Of a stretch of DNA of 64,000 nt, positions 24,112 to 32,498 are shown piece by piece (position 1 is the first letter of the stretch; each line of letters opens with the position of its first letter). The DNA is from Salininema proteolyticum (lineage in GTDB: Bacteria > Actinomycetota > Actinomycetes > Mycobacteriales > Micromonosporaceae). The notes below the pieces were generated by a model. That model saw only the letters and a program-made list of their open reading frames with translations, made no database searches and was not told the origin of the DNA. The translations under genes and the position numbers were made by a program. The DNA lies in NCBI RefSeq assembly GCF_042685645.1, contig NZ_JBHUNX010000001.1, positions 558,001 to 622,000 on the forward strand, given 5' to 3'.

Positions 24112-25123
24112 GCTTGCTCCTCAGCTCCTCGGATTCGGGTTTCGTCTCGCGCGTCATGAGGGCGACGACCGCTTCACGGGGGTCGAGTCCCTCGTAGCAT
24201 ACCTTTTCGACCGTTTCGCAGATCGGCATTTCAACGCCGGCCTTGCGCGACAGGTCGCGGATGGACCGGCAGCTCTTGACGCCCTCGGCGGTCTGCTTGG
24301 TGACTTCGGCGGCCTCCTCGAGGGACTTGCCGAGCCCCAGCTGCTTGCCGAAGGTGTGGTTGCGCGACAGGGGCGAGGAGCAGGTGGCGACGAGGTCGCC
24401 CAGCCCCGCGAGCCCGGCGAACGTGGCCGGGTCGGCGCCGAGGTTGACGCCCAGCCGGGTGGCCTCGGCCAGCCCGCGCGTGATGAGCGTGGCCTTGGTG
24501 TTGTCGCCCATGCCCATGCCCGAGGCCATGCCGTAGGCCAGCGCGATGACGTTCTTGGTGGCGCCGCCCAGTTCGCAGCCGATCACGTCGGTGCTGCTGT
24601 AGGGGCGGAAGTAGGAGGTGGTGACCGCGTTCTGCAGCTCCACGGCGCGTTCGTGGTCGGGGCAGGCGACGACCGAGGCGGTCGGCTGCTCCTGGGCGAT
24701 CTCGCGGGCCAGGTTGGGGCCGGAGACGACGGCGATGCGCTCGGTCGCGATCCCGCTGACGTCGGAGACGACTTCGCTCATGCGCCGCAGCGTGCCCAGT
24801 TCGATGCCCTTCATGAGGCTGACGACCGTGGCGTCGGGATCGATCCGCTCGGTCCACGCCGCGAGGTTGTCGCTCAGCGTCTGGCTGGGGACGGCGAGCA
24901 CGACGATGCGCGCGCCGGCGAGCGCCTCGGCCGGGTCGGCGGTCGCCGTGATGCCCTCGGGCAGGTCGATGTCGGGGAAATAGTCCGGGTTGCGCCGGGT
25001 CGCGTTGACGGCTTCGACGACGCTCTCGCGGCGGGCCCAGAGGCTCACGTCGCTGCCGGCGTCGGCCATGATCTTGGCGAAGGCGGTGCCCCACGAGCCC
25101 GCCCCCATGACGGCTGCCTTCAC
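24101..25123 (-). CDS. gpsA: Glycerol-3-phosphate dehydrogenase [NAD(P)+]
   Basis: A 340-residue cytoplasmic dehydrogenase making sn-glycerol 3-phosphate for phospholipids. The Rossmann motif MGAGSWGTAFAKI is at residues 6-18, the conserved VSLMKGIE near 110, catalytic Lys in GGATKNVIALAYGMASG near 200 and GLGDLVATCSSPLSRN near 255. The GTG start overlaps the plsC stop by 4 bp, which suggests translational coupling. The product would feed the acyltransferase encoded just upstream, linking membrane lipid and cell wall genes in one operon. Confidence 0.96.
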   Translation of the reverse strand: MKAAVMGAGSWGTAFAKIMADAGSDVSLWARRESVVEAVNATRRNPDYFPDIDLPEGITATADPAEALAGARIVVLAVPSQTLSDNLAAWTERIDPDATVVSLMKGIELGTLRRMSEVVSDVSGIATERIAVVSGPNLAREIAQEQPTASVVACPDHERAVELQNAVTTSYFRPYSSTDVIGCELGGATKNVIALAYGMASGMGMGDNTKATLITRGLAEATRLGVNLGADPATFAGLAGLGDLVATCSSPLSRNHTFGKQLGLGKSLEEAAEVTKQTAEGVKSCRSIRDLSRKAGVEMPICETVEKVCYEGLDPREAVVALMTRETKPESEELRSKHEQ

Positions 25124-25911
25124 TGGCCGCCCTCCTTGCGCTCGGTCTGTTTCTTCGTCTTCTTCAGGTTGGCGCGGTCCCACAGCGGCGGGGGGTCGCC
25201 GACGCCGCGCAGTTCGGCGAGCTGGTCGCGGACGACCTCCATGACGCGGTCGGTCATGTCCTGCATGTCGCCGTTGGTGGGGTGTTCGAGTTCGCGCCAC
25301 CGGTCGAGGTCGATCTCGGGTCCGGCGGTGACGGTGACGGGCTTGCGGAAGCCGAGCTTCAGCTTGCCCTTCTCGGCGAGGGGGTCGAACAGGGCCTGTG
25401 AGCCCCACTGGGTGAGGGGGATGACGGGGGCGCCGGACTCCAGGGCGAGGCGGGCGACGCCGGTCTTGCCCCTCATGGGCCAGCGGTCGGGCTCTTTGGA
25501 GGTCGTGCCCTCGGGGTAGATGATGACGGTGCCGCCGTCTTTGAGCATGGCGATGGCGTCGCGGAGGGAGTCGGCGGCGTTGCGGCTGCCGCGGTAGACG
25601 GGGATCTGGCCGGTGGCCTTGATGATCGGGCCGACGACGGGGACTTCGACGATGGAGTTCTTGAGGAGGAAGTGGGGGTGGCGCCCGGAGTTGTAGACGT
25701 AGTGGGCCAGGGGGAGGGGGTCGAAGTGGCTGTAGTGGTTGGCGGCGAAGATGGCGGGGCCGTCGAGGGGGATGTGCTCGAGGCCGCTCCATTCGCGCTT
25801 GGTGAGGATGTTGAGACCGCCCTTGATGGCGTTGCCGACGACCTTGATGAAGGTGGTGTAGTCGTCGCCTCCCTTGCGGCGACCGCGGTACACGGGTGGT
25901 TCGGGCCTCAT
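25120..25911 (-). CDS. plsC: 1-acyl-sn-glycerol-3-phosphate acyltransferase
   Basis: A 263-residue PlsC-type acyltransferase. The catalytic NHYSHFDPLPL (HX4D) is near residue 58, GQIPVYRGSRNAADSL near 100, the IIYPEGTTSKEP block near 128, and the PVIPLTQWG strand near 160. It transfers a second acyl chain onto lysophosphatidate on the inner membrane face. Start ATG 25911 has a GAGGAGC site; the longer in-frame extension to 26142 has none. First gene of the plsC-gpsA-ddl operon. Confidence 0.92.
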   Translation of the reverse strand: MRPEPPVYRGRRKGGDDYTTFIKVVGNAIKGGLNILTKREWSGLEHIPLDGPAIFAANHYSHFDPLPLAHYVYNSGRHPHFLLKNSIVEVPVVGPIIKATGQIPVYRGSRNAADSLRDAIAMLKDGGTVIIYPEGTTSKEPDRWPMRGKTGVARLALESGAPVIPLTQWGSQALFDPLAEKGKLKLGFRKPVTVTAGPEIDLDRWRELEHPTNGDMQDMTDRVMEVVRDQLAELRGVGDPPPLWDRANLKKTKKQTERKEGGQ

Positions 25912-26088
25912 GTCTGCTCCTCCAGGCTCGTTATCGTCCCAAGAGACTTTAGCGGGTCGGTCGCTCCGGTGTCGGGCTCGGCCGTCCTCTAGTCGATCCT
26001 CCCACGCGTCGGGGGAGGGGCGTGTCGCGGCGTCGGGCGTGACCAGCCCGGACGCCGGGCACCCCCGGGGCTTGTCAAAACGACTCAA

Positions 26089-26108
26089 TGATGTCATGAT
26101 AGACATCA
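26089..26108. promoter_or_regulatory. Operator-like inverted repeat TGATGTC-N6-GACATCA
   Basis: A perfect seven-base inverted repeat with a 6-bp centre (26089-26095 and 26102-26108), followed by a second GACATCA at 26113-26119 that gives a direct repeat. It lies 37-56 nt before the small membrane protein gene and in the region shared with plsC. It resembles the operators of small winged-helix repressors; the protein is not identified. Confidence 0.45.
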
Positions 26109-26144
26109 AGTTGACATCAACCCCGATGACTGGAGTTTCCAACG

Positions 26145-26363
26145 ATGAACTGGCGTCTGTTCGGTTGGCTGGCCGCCCTGGCCGGCGGAGCTATCGTAGC
26201 GATCTGGCTCGTGTTCGCCGTCCTCGGCGCGATCGCGGGCTTCATAGGCTGGGTCCTCAAGGCGGCGTTCTTCGTCGCCATCGTGGGCGGCCTCGTCTTC
26301 CTGGGCTTCAAGGCCAAGGAGACCCTGACCGGCGGCAAGACCCGCCGCCAGCTGCACAAGTAG
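26145..26363 (+). CDS. Small membrane protein
   Basis: A 72-residue protein with two hydrophobic helices (residues 6-28 and 34-56) and a basic C-terminal tail (KTRRQLHK). No family is recognised. It sits alone between plsC and a NUDIX gene and has an operator-like repeat in its promoter region. The start ATG has little ribosome-binding sequence in front, so translation may be weak or the transcript short. Confidence 0.65.
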   Translation: MNWRLFGWLAALAGGAIVAIWLVFAVLGAIAGFIGWVLKAAFFVAIVGGLVFLGFKAKETLTGGKTRRQLHK

Positions 26364-26448
26364 AAGAGGGCGCCGACTAGGGCGGCGTCCCCTATTATCC
26401 TCGCCGACTCCTCGACATAGCGGCTCCGACAGGGAATAATGGTTCACC

Positions 26449-27336
26449 GTGAGACCTGAACCACGAAATGTCGCCGCGGCAGGGGGAGTGCTCTGGCGGC
26501 CGGGTCCCTCCGGGTTGGAGGTGGCGGCCGTCTGGCGTCCCGATGTCGGAAACTGGTCACTGCCCAAGGGAAAGCTGGAGGGCGGTGAGCCGCTGCTCGT
26601 GGCCGCGTGCCGCGAGGTCGAGGAGGAGACCGGCGTCCCCCCGATCCCCCAGGCGTGGCTGTGCCGCGCCGAGTACGTCCTTCCCAACCGCGACGGCGAC
26701 GTCCACAAGACCGTCGACTTCTGGTCCATGCGCACCGACAAGCCCGAGGCCGAGTTCGAGGGCAACGAGGAGATCGGCTCGCGCCAGTGGATTCCCCTGG
26801 GCGAGGCGTTCGTGCGCCTGACCCGCCCCCGCGATCAACTGGCGCTGCGGAGCTTCTCCGCCTTGCCGCGCGTCACCTCCACCGTCGTCCTGGTGGCCCC
26901 GGCGGAGACCGACTCCCGCGACGGGAGCCCGGCCCTGACCGCGCCGCTGTCGGAGCGCGGCCGCGACCAAGCTGTCCGCCTGGCCGGCCTCGTCTCCCTC
27001 TACCAGCCCGACAAGGCCCTCACGGCGACCGCGCGCGCCTCGGTGCAGACCGTGGAGCCGGTGGCCTCCTCCCTGGGCCTGACGGTGCTCTCGGAGACCG
27101 CCTTCGACGCCTCTTCGCACGGCCGGAACCCGGAGCGCTCCGTGGCGCGCTTGCGCCGTCTGGCGGAGGAGAGCTCGGGCGCGGTAGTCGGCGCGGAAGA
27201 GGACGTGATCGCCGACGCGGTCGCAATTTTGTCCGATGAGGACGGAATTGGGGTTCCGGATGTCTCGACCCGTCCGGGAGAGGCATGGGTGCTCGCATTC
27301 TCGGGGTCGCGCCTGGCGGGGGCCGAAAGGCTCTGA
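26449..27336 (+). CDS. NUDIX hydrolase fused to a degenerate histidine-phosphatase domain
   Basis: A 295-residue protein. Residues 1-135 hold a NUDIX hydrolase with the box GKLEGGEPLLVAACREVEEETG near residues 41-62 (intact REVEEE). Residues 145-290 align in outline with the histidine-phosphatase domain of MutT1-type proteins, but the catalytic RHG motif after the first strand is replaced by APAETD, and later RHG/EHG-like residues are not visible. MutT1 cleans oxidised or diadenosine nucleotides. Here only the NUDIX half looks active. An AATAAT -10 box about 9 nt before GTG 26449 suggests a leaderless transcript. Confidence 0.82.
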   Translation: MRPEPRNVAAAGGVLWRPGPSGLEVAAVWRPDVGNWSLPKGKLEGGEPLLVAACREVEEETGVPPIPQAWLCRAEYVLPNRDGDVHKTVDFWSMRTDKPEAEFEGNEEIGSRQWIPLGEAFVRLTRPRDQLALRSFSALPRVTSTVVLVAPAETDSRDGSPALTAPLSERGRDQAVRLAGLVSLYQPDKALTATARASVQTVEPVASSLGLTVLSETAFDASSHGRNPERSVARLRRLAEESSGAVVGAEEDVIADAVAILSDEDGIGVPDVSTRPGEAWVLAFSGSRLAGAERL

Positions 27337-27456
27337 GTGGCGCATTGCCAATTCTAATGCGATCGAATTGTGCTGACTTTCAGGTAACGTCTTCGACCTG
27401 ATATGGTGACGGCGCCACTGCCGCCTGCAGATCACGTATAGCGCCCAATGGCATGA

Positions 27457-27504
27457 AATAAGGCCCCCTGCGATCGGACGAGTCGTCCGCGCGGGAGCCT
27501 TATT
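27457..27504. terminator. Bidirectional terminator between NUDIX and HU genes
   Basis: AATAAGGC (27457-27464) pairs exactly with GCCTTATT (27497-27504), and an inner GGACG/CGTCC hairpin extends the structure. It lies between convergent stop codons. Confidence 0.65.
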
Positions 27505-27528
27505 CCGCTACAGTTGTCGAACGCCGGA

Positions 27529-28020
27529 CTACCGGCGGCGCGCGGTCTTGCGCGCCGTCTTCTTGGCCGTGCGCTTCGCGGTCGTCTTCTTCGCCGCGGT
27601 CTTGCGGGCCGTCTTCTTGGCGGCGGCCTTCTTGGCCACGCGGCCGGTGGCCATCTTCTTGCGGGTCGCGGTGCCGGCCGCGGCCCGGGTGGTCTTCTTG
27701 GCGGCCGCCTTCTTAGCGGACTTCTTGGCCACCTTGGTGAGCTTGCGCTTGCCGGTCACCAGCTCCTTGAAGCCCGTGCCGGGACGGAACGCCGGCACCA
27801 CGGTCTTCTTGACCTTGACGGCCTCTCCGGTGCGCGGATTGCGGGCCATGCGGGCCGCCCTCTTGCGCTTCTCGAAGACGCCGAATCCGGCGAAGGAGAC
27901 CTTTTCGCCCTTGACCACCGCGCGCTGGATTTCATCGATCGCGACGTCGACGATTTCCTTGACTTGTTGGCGGTCCCCAGTGCGGTTGGCGATCCGATCT
28001 ACGAACTCTGCCTTGTTCAC
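27529..28020 (-). CDS. hupS: HU-family nucleoid protein with lysine-rich tail
   Basis: A 163-residue histone-like protein. Residues 1-92 are a standard HU domain (MNKAEFVDRIA, SFAGFGVFEKRKRAARMARNPRTGE) that bends and compacts DNA. Residues 95-163 are a low-complexity Lys/Ala/Thr/Arg tail with repeated KKTA and AAKK units resembling histone H1, as in HupS of Streptomyces and Hlp/HupB of mycobacteria. The tail binds DNA non-specifically. A good ribosome-binding site GGGAGG precedes ATG 28020. It lies downstream of leuD behind a strong terminator. Confidence 0.93.
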   Translation of the reverse strand: MNKAEFVDRIANRTGDRQQVKEIVDVAIDEIQRAVVKGEKVSFAGFGVFEKRKRAARMARNPRTGEAVKVKKTVVPAFRPGTGFKELVTGKRKLTKVAKKSAKKAAAKKTTRAAAGTATRKKMATGRVAKKAAAKKTARKTAAKKTTAKRTAKKTARKTARRR

Positions 28021-28190
28021 GAAGCTTTCCTCCCATTGTGGTTGCTCATATAATCAGGCTGTTAATCGCACGTTATTCCCTTTTGAATCGGGATGCAACT
28101 GTTTCCGCGAAAAAACCGCCTGTGTCGCAAGGATTTTTTTCGTGAGGACTCCCAATTTAACGCCTGCCACGCGTAATACGGGGTTCTTCG

Positions 28191-28239
28191 AACAGAAAAA
28201 CGGTGTCCCGCCGCCCTTTCGGGGGGCGTCGGGACACCG
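28191..28239 (-). terminator. Strong terminator after leuD
   Basis: On the minus strand a 10-bp stem CGGTGTCCCG/CGGGACACCG with an inner GC-rich hairpin is followed by TTTTTCTGTT, a classical rho-independent signal 60 nt after the leuD stop. Confidence 0.85.
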
Positions 28240-28299
28240 AGTCCATTTCGCACTGACTGCCTCCGGCGGCCCCTCGGGGCGGCCGGATCCGCCGGGCCC

Positions 28300-28902
28300 C
28301 TAAGGGGTCTTGGCGGGCAGGGTCAGGGGTTTCCAAGCGGGGCGGTCCTTCTCGAACTCCCCGATGGCCGATTCCTCTCGCAGCGTTAGGGCCACGTCGT
28401 CCAGGCCCTCCATGAGGCGCCAGCGGGCGAAGTCGTCGAACTCGAAACCGACGGTGCGCTCGCCGAACGCTATCCTCCGCTCGGCGAGGTCGACGGTCAC
28501 CTCGGTGGCCGGGTCGGCCTCGGCTGCGGCCCAGAGCTCTTCGACGACCTCGTCGGGGACCTCGATGGTGAGCAGGCCGTTCTTGAGGCTGTTGTTGCGG
28601 AAGATGTCGCCGAAGCGGGGCGCGATGACGACCTTGAAGCCGCCGTCCTTGAGCGCCCACACGGCGTGCTCCCGCGAGGAGCCGGTGCCGAACTCGGTGC
28701 CTGCCACGAGGACCGACGCCCCAGCGTACGAGGGGTCGTCGAGCACGAAGCCCTCCTCCTCGCGCCACTCGGCGAACAGCCCGTCGGCGAAGCCGGACTT
28801 GGTGACACGCTTGAGATACACCGCCGGGATGATCTGGTCGGTGTCGACGTTGGAACGGCGCAGCGGGGCCGCGGTTCCCTTGTGCACGGAAATCTTCTCC
28901 AT
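28300..28902 (-). CDS. leuD: 3-isopropylmalate dehydratase small subunit
   Basis: A 200-residue subunit of the leucine-pathway isomerase, forming the swivelling half of the aconitase-like active site with LeuC. The typical start LRRSNVDTDQIIPAVYLKR is near residue 14, GTEFGTGSSREHAVWAL near 69 and FRNNSLKNGLL near 100. It lies 12 nt after leuC on the same strand and is clearly cotranscribed. Confidence 0.96.
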   Translation of the reverse strand: MEKISVHKGTAAPLRRSNVDTDQIIPAVYLKRVTKSGFADGLFAEWREEEGFVLDDPSYAGASVLVAGTEFGTGSSREHAVWALKDGGFKVVIAPRFGDIFRNNSLKNGLLTIEVPDEVVEELWAAAEADPATEVTVDLAERRIAFGERTVGFEFDDFARWRLMEGLDDVALTLREESAIGEFEKDRPAWKPLTLPAKTP

Positions 28903-28914
28903 GGTGCGCTCCTC

Positions 28915-30333
28915 CTACAGGTCCGCCGGTGAGGCCAGGGTTCCCTTGACGGCCGTGGCCGCCGCGACGGCGGGGGAGACGAGGTGCGTGCGCCCGCCCT
29001 TGCCCTGCCGTCCTTCAAAGTTCCGGTTCGAGGTCGAGGCGGCCCGCTGTCCGGCCGTCAGCTGGTCGGGGTTCATGCCCAGGCACATCGAGCACCCGGC
29101 GAAGCGCCATTCGGCCCCCGCCTTGGTGAACACCTGGTCCAGGCCCTCCTCCTCGGCCTGGGCGCGGACGCGCGCCGAGCCGGGTACGACCATCATCCGC
29201 ACGCCTTCGGCGACGTCCCTGTCCTGCAGCACGGCAGCGGCCGTGCGCAGGTCCTCGATGCGCCCGTTGGTGCAGGAACCGAGGAAGACCACGTCGACGG
29301 GAACGTCCTTGAGCTTCGTGCCGGCCTCCAGGCCCATGTAGGAGAGGGCGTTCTCGGCGGCGACGCGCTCGTTGGCGTCCTGGTACGTGGCGGGGTCGGG
29401 GACCGAGTCGGCCAGGGGCGAGCCCTGTCCGGGGTTGGTGCCCCACGTGACGAACGGCGAGAGATCAGCCGCGTCGATGACGATCTCCTTGTCGAAGGCC
29501 GCGCCCTCGTCGGTCTTGAGGGTGCGCCAGTACTCGACGGCCGCGTCCCAGTCCGCGCCCTGCGGGGCGTGGACCTTGTCCTTCAGGTAGGCGAAGGTGG
29601 TCTCGTCGGGGGCGATGAGCCCGGCCTTGGCGCCCCATTCGATGCTCATGTTGCAGACCGTCATGCGGCCCTCCATGCTCATCTCCTCGAAGGCCTCGCC
29701 GCGGTACTCGACGATGTGCCCCTTGCCGCCGCCGGTCCCGGCCTCCGCGATGACGGCGAGGATCAGGTCCTTGGGGCTGACGCCCTCGGGCAGGGAGCCG
29801 TTGACGGTCACCGCCATGGTCTTCGGCTTCGCCTGCTGCAGGGTCTGCGTGGCCAGCACGTGTTCCACTTCCGAGGTTCCGATGCCGAAGGCGATGGAGC
29901 CGAAGGCGCCGTGCGTCGAGGTGTGGGAGTCGCCGCACACGACCGTCATGCCCGGCTGAGTGAGCCCCAGCTGCGGGCCCACCACGTGCACCACGCCCTG
30001 GTCGGCGTCGCCGAGCGGGTGGAGGCGCACGCCGAACTCCTCGCAGTTGGAGCGCAGCGTCTCGACCTGCTTGCGGCTGGTCGGGTCCGCGATGTCGAAG
30101 AGGTTGTCGGTGGGGGTGTTGTGGTCCTCGGTCGCGATGGTGAGATCGGTCCGTCGCACGCGCCGCCCGGCCTGCCGCAGGCCGTCGAAGGCCTGGGGGC
30201 TGGTGACCTCGTGCAGCAGATGGAGGTCGATGTAGAGCAGGTCCGGTTGACCTGGAGCGGAGCGGACGACGTGGTCGGCCCAGATCTTCTCGGCCAGGGT
30301 CCGCGGTCCGGTGCCCTGTGACGTACTAGACAT
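28915..30333 (-). CDS. leuC: 3-isopropylmalate dehydratase large subunit
   Basis: A 472-residue [4Fe-4S] subunit that converts 2- to 3-isopropylmalate in leucine synthesis. It shows VVCGDSHTSTHGAFGSIAFGIGTSEVEHVLATQ near residue 130 (conserved in aconitases), the cluster cysteines in FLGSCTNGR and in AGCSMCLGMNPDQ, and SNRNFEGRQG near residue 438. Start ATG 30333 is preceded by AAGGA. A divergent IclR-type regulator starts about 50 nt away, the usual arrangement for NdgR/LtbR control of leuCD. Confidence 0.96.
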   Translation of the reverse strand: MSSTSQGTGPRTLAEKIWADHVVRSAPGQPDLLYIDLHLLHEVTSPQAFDGLRQAGRRVRRTDLTIATEDHNTPTDNLFDIADPTSRKQVETLRSNCEEFGVRLHPLGDADQGVVHVVGPQLGLTQPGMTVVCGDSHTSTHGAFGSIAFGIGTSEVEHVLATQTLQQAKPKTMAVTVNGSLPEGVSPKDLILAVIAEAGTGGGKGHIVEYRGEAFEEMSMEGRMTVCNMSIEWGAKAGLIAPDETTFAYLKDKVHAPQGADWDAAVEYWRTLKTDEGAAFDKEIVIDAADLSPFVTWGTNPGQGSPLADSVPDPATYQDANERVAAENALSYMGLEAGTKLKDVPVDVVFLGSCTNGRIEDLRTAAAVLQDRDVAEGVRMMVVPGSARVRAQAEEEGLDQVFTKAGAEWRFAGCSMCLGMNPDQLTAGQRAASTSNRNFEGRQGKGGRTHLVSPAVAAATAVKGTLASPADL

Positions 30334-30385
30334 TTCGGAAACCAATCCTTGTATATCTCAGATTGTGGAAGGTATCGTTCAGTTT

Positions 30386-31087
30386 GTGAGAACCGATAGT
30401 ATCAGTGGCGTCGGAGTGCTCGACAAGGCGGTCCTCATCCTGGAGGCCTGCACTAAGGGCGCGTCCCTCGCCGAACTAGTCCATGAAACGGGCCTGCCCC
30501 GTGCCACCGCGCACCGGCTGGCACAGGCCCTGGAAGCCCACGCCATCCTGCAAAGGGACCACGAAGGCCGCTGGAGGCCCGGCGTCAAGCTCGGAGAACT
30601 GGCCGGCGCGAGCGCCGACATCCTCCTGGCCAGCGCCGAACCCGTCCTCAACGTCCTGCGCGACCAGACCGGGGAGTCCGCCCAGCTCTACCGCCGCCGC
30701 GCCGACGAGCGCGTCTGCGTCCTGGCCGCCGAACGCGCCTCCGGCCTGCGCGACACCGTCCCCGTCGGGTCCGTCCTCCCCATGACGGCCGGCTCTGGTG
30801 CCCAGATCCTCCTGGCCTGGGAACCGCCCGAAGCGATCCTCCCCCTCCTGCCCAAGTGCCGCTTCAGCTCCAAGGCCCTCGCCGAAGTCCGCCGCCGCGG
30901 CTTCGCCCAGTCCGTGGGAGAACGCGAGGCGGGCGTCGCCTCCGTCTCCGCCCCCATCCGCGACAAGACCGGCCGCGTCGTCGCGGCCATCAGCGTCTCC
31001 GGCCCGATCGAGCGCATGGGCCGCCGACCGGGAGACCGCCTCGGCATGGCCGTCCTGCGCGCCGGCCAGCGACTCAGCGGCCTCTGA
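30386..31087 (+). CDS. IclR-family regulator (NdgR/LtbR-like)
   Basis: A 233-residue regulator with an N-terminal winged helix (SGVGVLDKAVLILEACTKG, then GLPRATAHRLAQALE) and a C-terminal effector-binding domain (residues 75-225). The SGVGVLDK start and the position divergent from leuCD match NdgR of Streptomyces and LtbR of Corynebacterium, which control leucine and related amino-acid genes. Start is uncertain: GTG 30386 gives the NdgR-like N-terminus and has a TATCGT -10 box 7 nt before it, while GTG 30365 is also possible with TATATC upstream. Confidence 0.9.
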   Translation: MRTDSISGVGVLDKAVLILEACTKGASLAELVHETGLPRATAHRLAQALEAHAILQRDHEGRWRPGVKLGELAGASADILLASAEPVLNVLRDQTGESAQLYRRRADERVCVLAAERASGLRDTVPVGSVLPMTAGSGAQILLAWEPPEAILPLLPKCRFSSKALAEVRRRGFAQSVGEREAGVASVSAPIRDKTGRVVAAISVSGPIERMGRRPGDRLGMAVLRAGQRLSGL

Positions 31088-31229
31088 CGCCACAGCGGCC
31101 GACCTCTCTCCCGCACTCCCCGTTTCAGGCAATGGCGCCGCGGCGGCAATGAAGACCGGACAACGAACGCCGCATCCGGGTTCTCAACGACGAGCGACCG
31201 GACTCCCCCCGACCATCCGAAACTCGTAG

Positions 31230-31253
31230 AGCCGGGCCCCAGGGCCCGGCTTT
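31230..31253 (+). terminator. Terminator after the IclR gene
   Basis: A 10-bp perfect stem AGCCGGGCCC/GGGCCCGGCT with a two-base loop followed by TTTCC, between the IclR gene and convergent rmuC. Confidence 0.75.
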
Positions 31254-31326
31254 CCCCATTCCAAGAACCGCCCCATGGGGGCCTCGCCGCGGCAGCCGCC
31301 TCACCCGCCCCCGCGTCTGGGCGGCC

Positions 31327-32406
31327 CTAGTCGCCCGCCGGGCCCCGCACCACGGCCTCCGAAGTCCGCGAAGCGGGGATCTCCTCGCCGGAGACCTCCA
31401 ACTCCTGGAACCTCCGCGCCGTGGACAGCACCTTCGAGTCCAGCGCCCGCACCGTGTCGTTGTAGGAGCCGACGGCCGACTCCAGGGACGACCCCAGGCG
31501 AGAGAACGACTTGGCGACCTCCCGCACCCGCGACACCAACTCCCGACCCAGTTCGTGCACCACCTGGGCGTGCTCGGCCAAACGAGCCTGACGCCAGGTC
31601 AGGGCCGCGGTCTTCAACAGCATCAACAGCGAACCGGGCGAGGCGACCACGACCCCGCGCTCGTAGGACTCCTCCAACAGACCCGGATCCGCCCGCAGAG
31701 CGGCGTCCAGGACCTGGTCGGCGGGCACGAACAGCACTACGAAATCCGCGCTGCCGGTGAACGAGTCCACGTACCGCCTCTCCGAGAGCACCAGCATGTG
31801 CTTGCGCAGCTGCTTGGCGTGCTTCACCAGCAGCTTGTCCCTCTCACGGCCCTCCTCGGACGCGATCGCCTCCAGGTAGGCCTCCATGGGCGCCTTCGCG
31901 TCGACCACGATCACCCGGTCCTCCGACAGCCGGACCACCATGTCCGGACGGGCGCCCGACACCGACACCTGAGTGTCGAAGTCGCAGTGCTCCACCATTC
32001 CCGCCGACTCCACCAACCGCTTCAACTGCACCTCGCCCCACATGCCGCGCGCGTTCGGAGCCCGCAGCGCGCCCGCCAGGCGACCCGTCTGGTCGCGCAG
32101 GTCCTCCGAAATCTCCGCCACGCCGCTCAACTGCACCCGCAACTGCGCGTACGCGTCCAGGCGGGCCTTCTCCACCTCGCCCAGATGCTCCCGGTACCGC
32201 TCCAGCGAGTCCGCCAGCGGAGACACGGCCTCCTCCAGGCGCTTGCGGGACTCCGCGGTCAACTCCGGCGAGGTCCCGCCTTCGGCCGCCAGCGCCAGAC
32301 GCTCGCGCAGCCGCCCGACCTCGCGCTCTTGCCGCGACCGCCCCACGAAGAAACCGCCGGCGGCACCCGCCGCCAGGCACACCAATGCCAGGAGTACATA
32401 AGTCAT
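31327..32406 (-). CDS. rmuC: DNA recombination protein RmuC homologue
   Basis: A 359-residue RmuC-family protein. A transmembrane helix at residues 3-21 is followed by a coiled coil and the PD-(D/E)XK-like nuclease fold, with LRAPNARGMWGEVQLKRLVE near residue 114, DMVVRLSEDRVIVVDAKAPMEAYLE near 158 and LFVPADQVL near 223. RmuC limits inverted-repeat-associated rearrangements in E. coli. The conserved acidic and Lys residues (D...DAK) are present, so the nuclease core looks intact. Single gene on the minus strand. Confidence 0.93.
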   Translation of the reverse strand: MTYVLLALVCLAAGAAGGFFVGRSRQEREVGRLRERLALAAEGGTSPELTAESRKRLEEAVSPLADSLERYREHLGEVEKARLDAYAQLRVQLSGVAEISEDLRDQTGRLAGALRAPNARGMWGEVQLKRLVESAGMVEHCDFDTQVSVSGARPDMVVRLSEDRVIVVDAKAPMEAYLEAIASEEGRERDKLLVKHAKQLRKHMLVLSERRYVDSFTGSADFVVLFVPADQVLDAALRADPGLLEESYERGVVVASPGSLLMLLKTAALTWRQARLAEHAQVVHELGRELVSRVREVAKSFSRLGSSLESAVGSYNDTVRALDSKVLSTARRFQELEVSGEEIPASRTSEAVVRGPAGD

Positions 32407-32498
32407 ACTTCACGACTTTAGACCTAAGAAATCTCATAATCCTCCCGAAGTCCGCTCCGCGACTGGCCCGCACCGGTGGCGCACGGTAATCTCGACAC

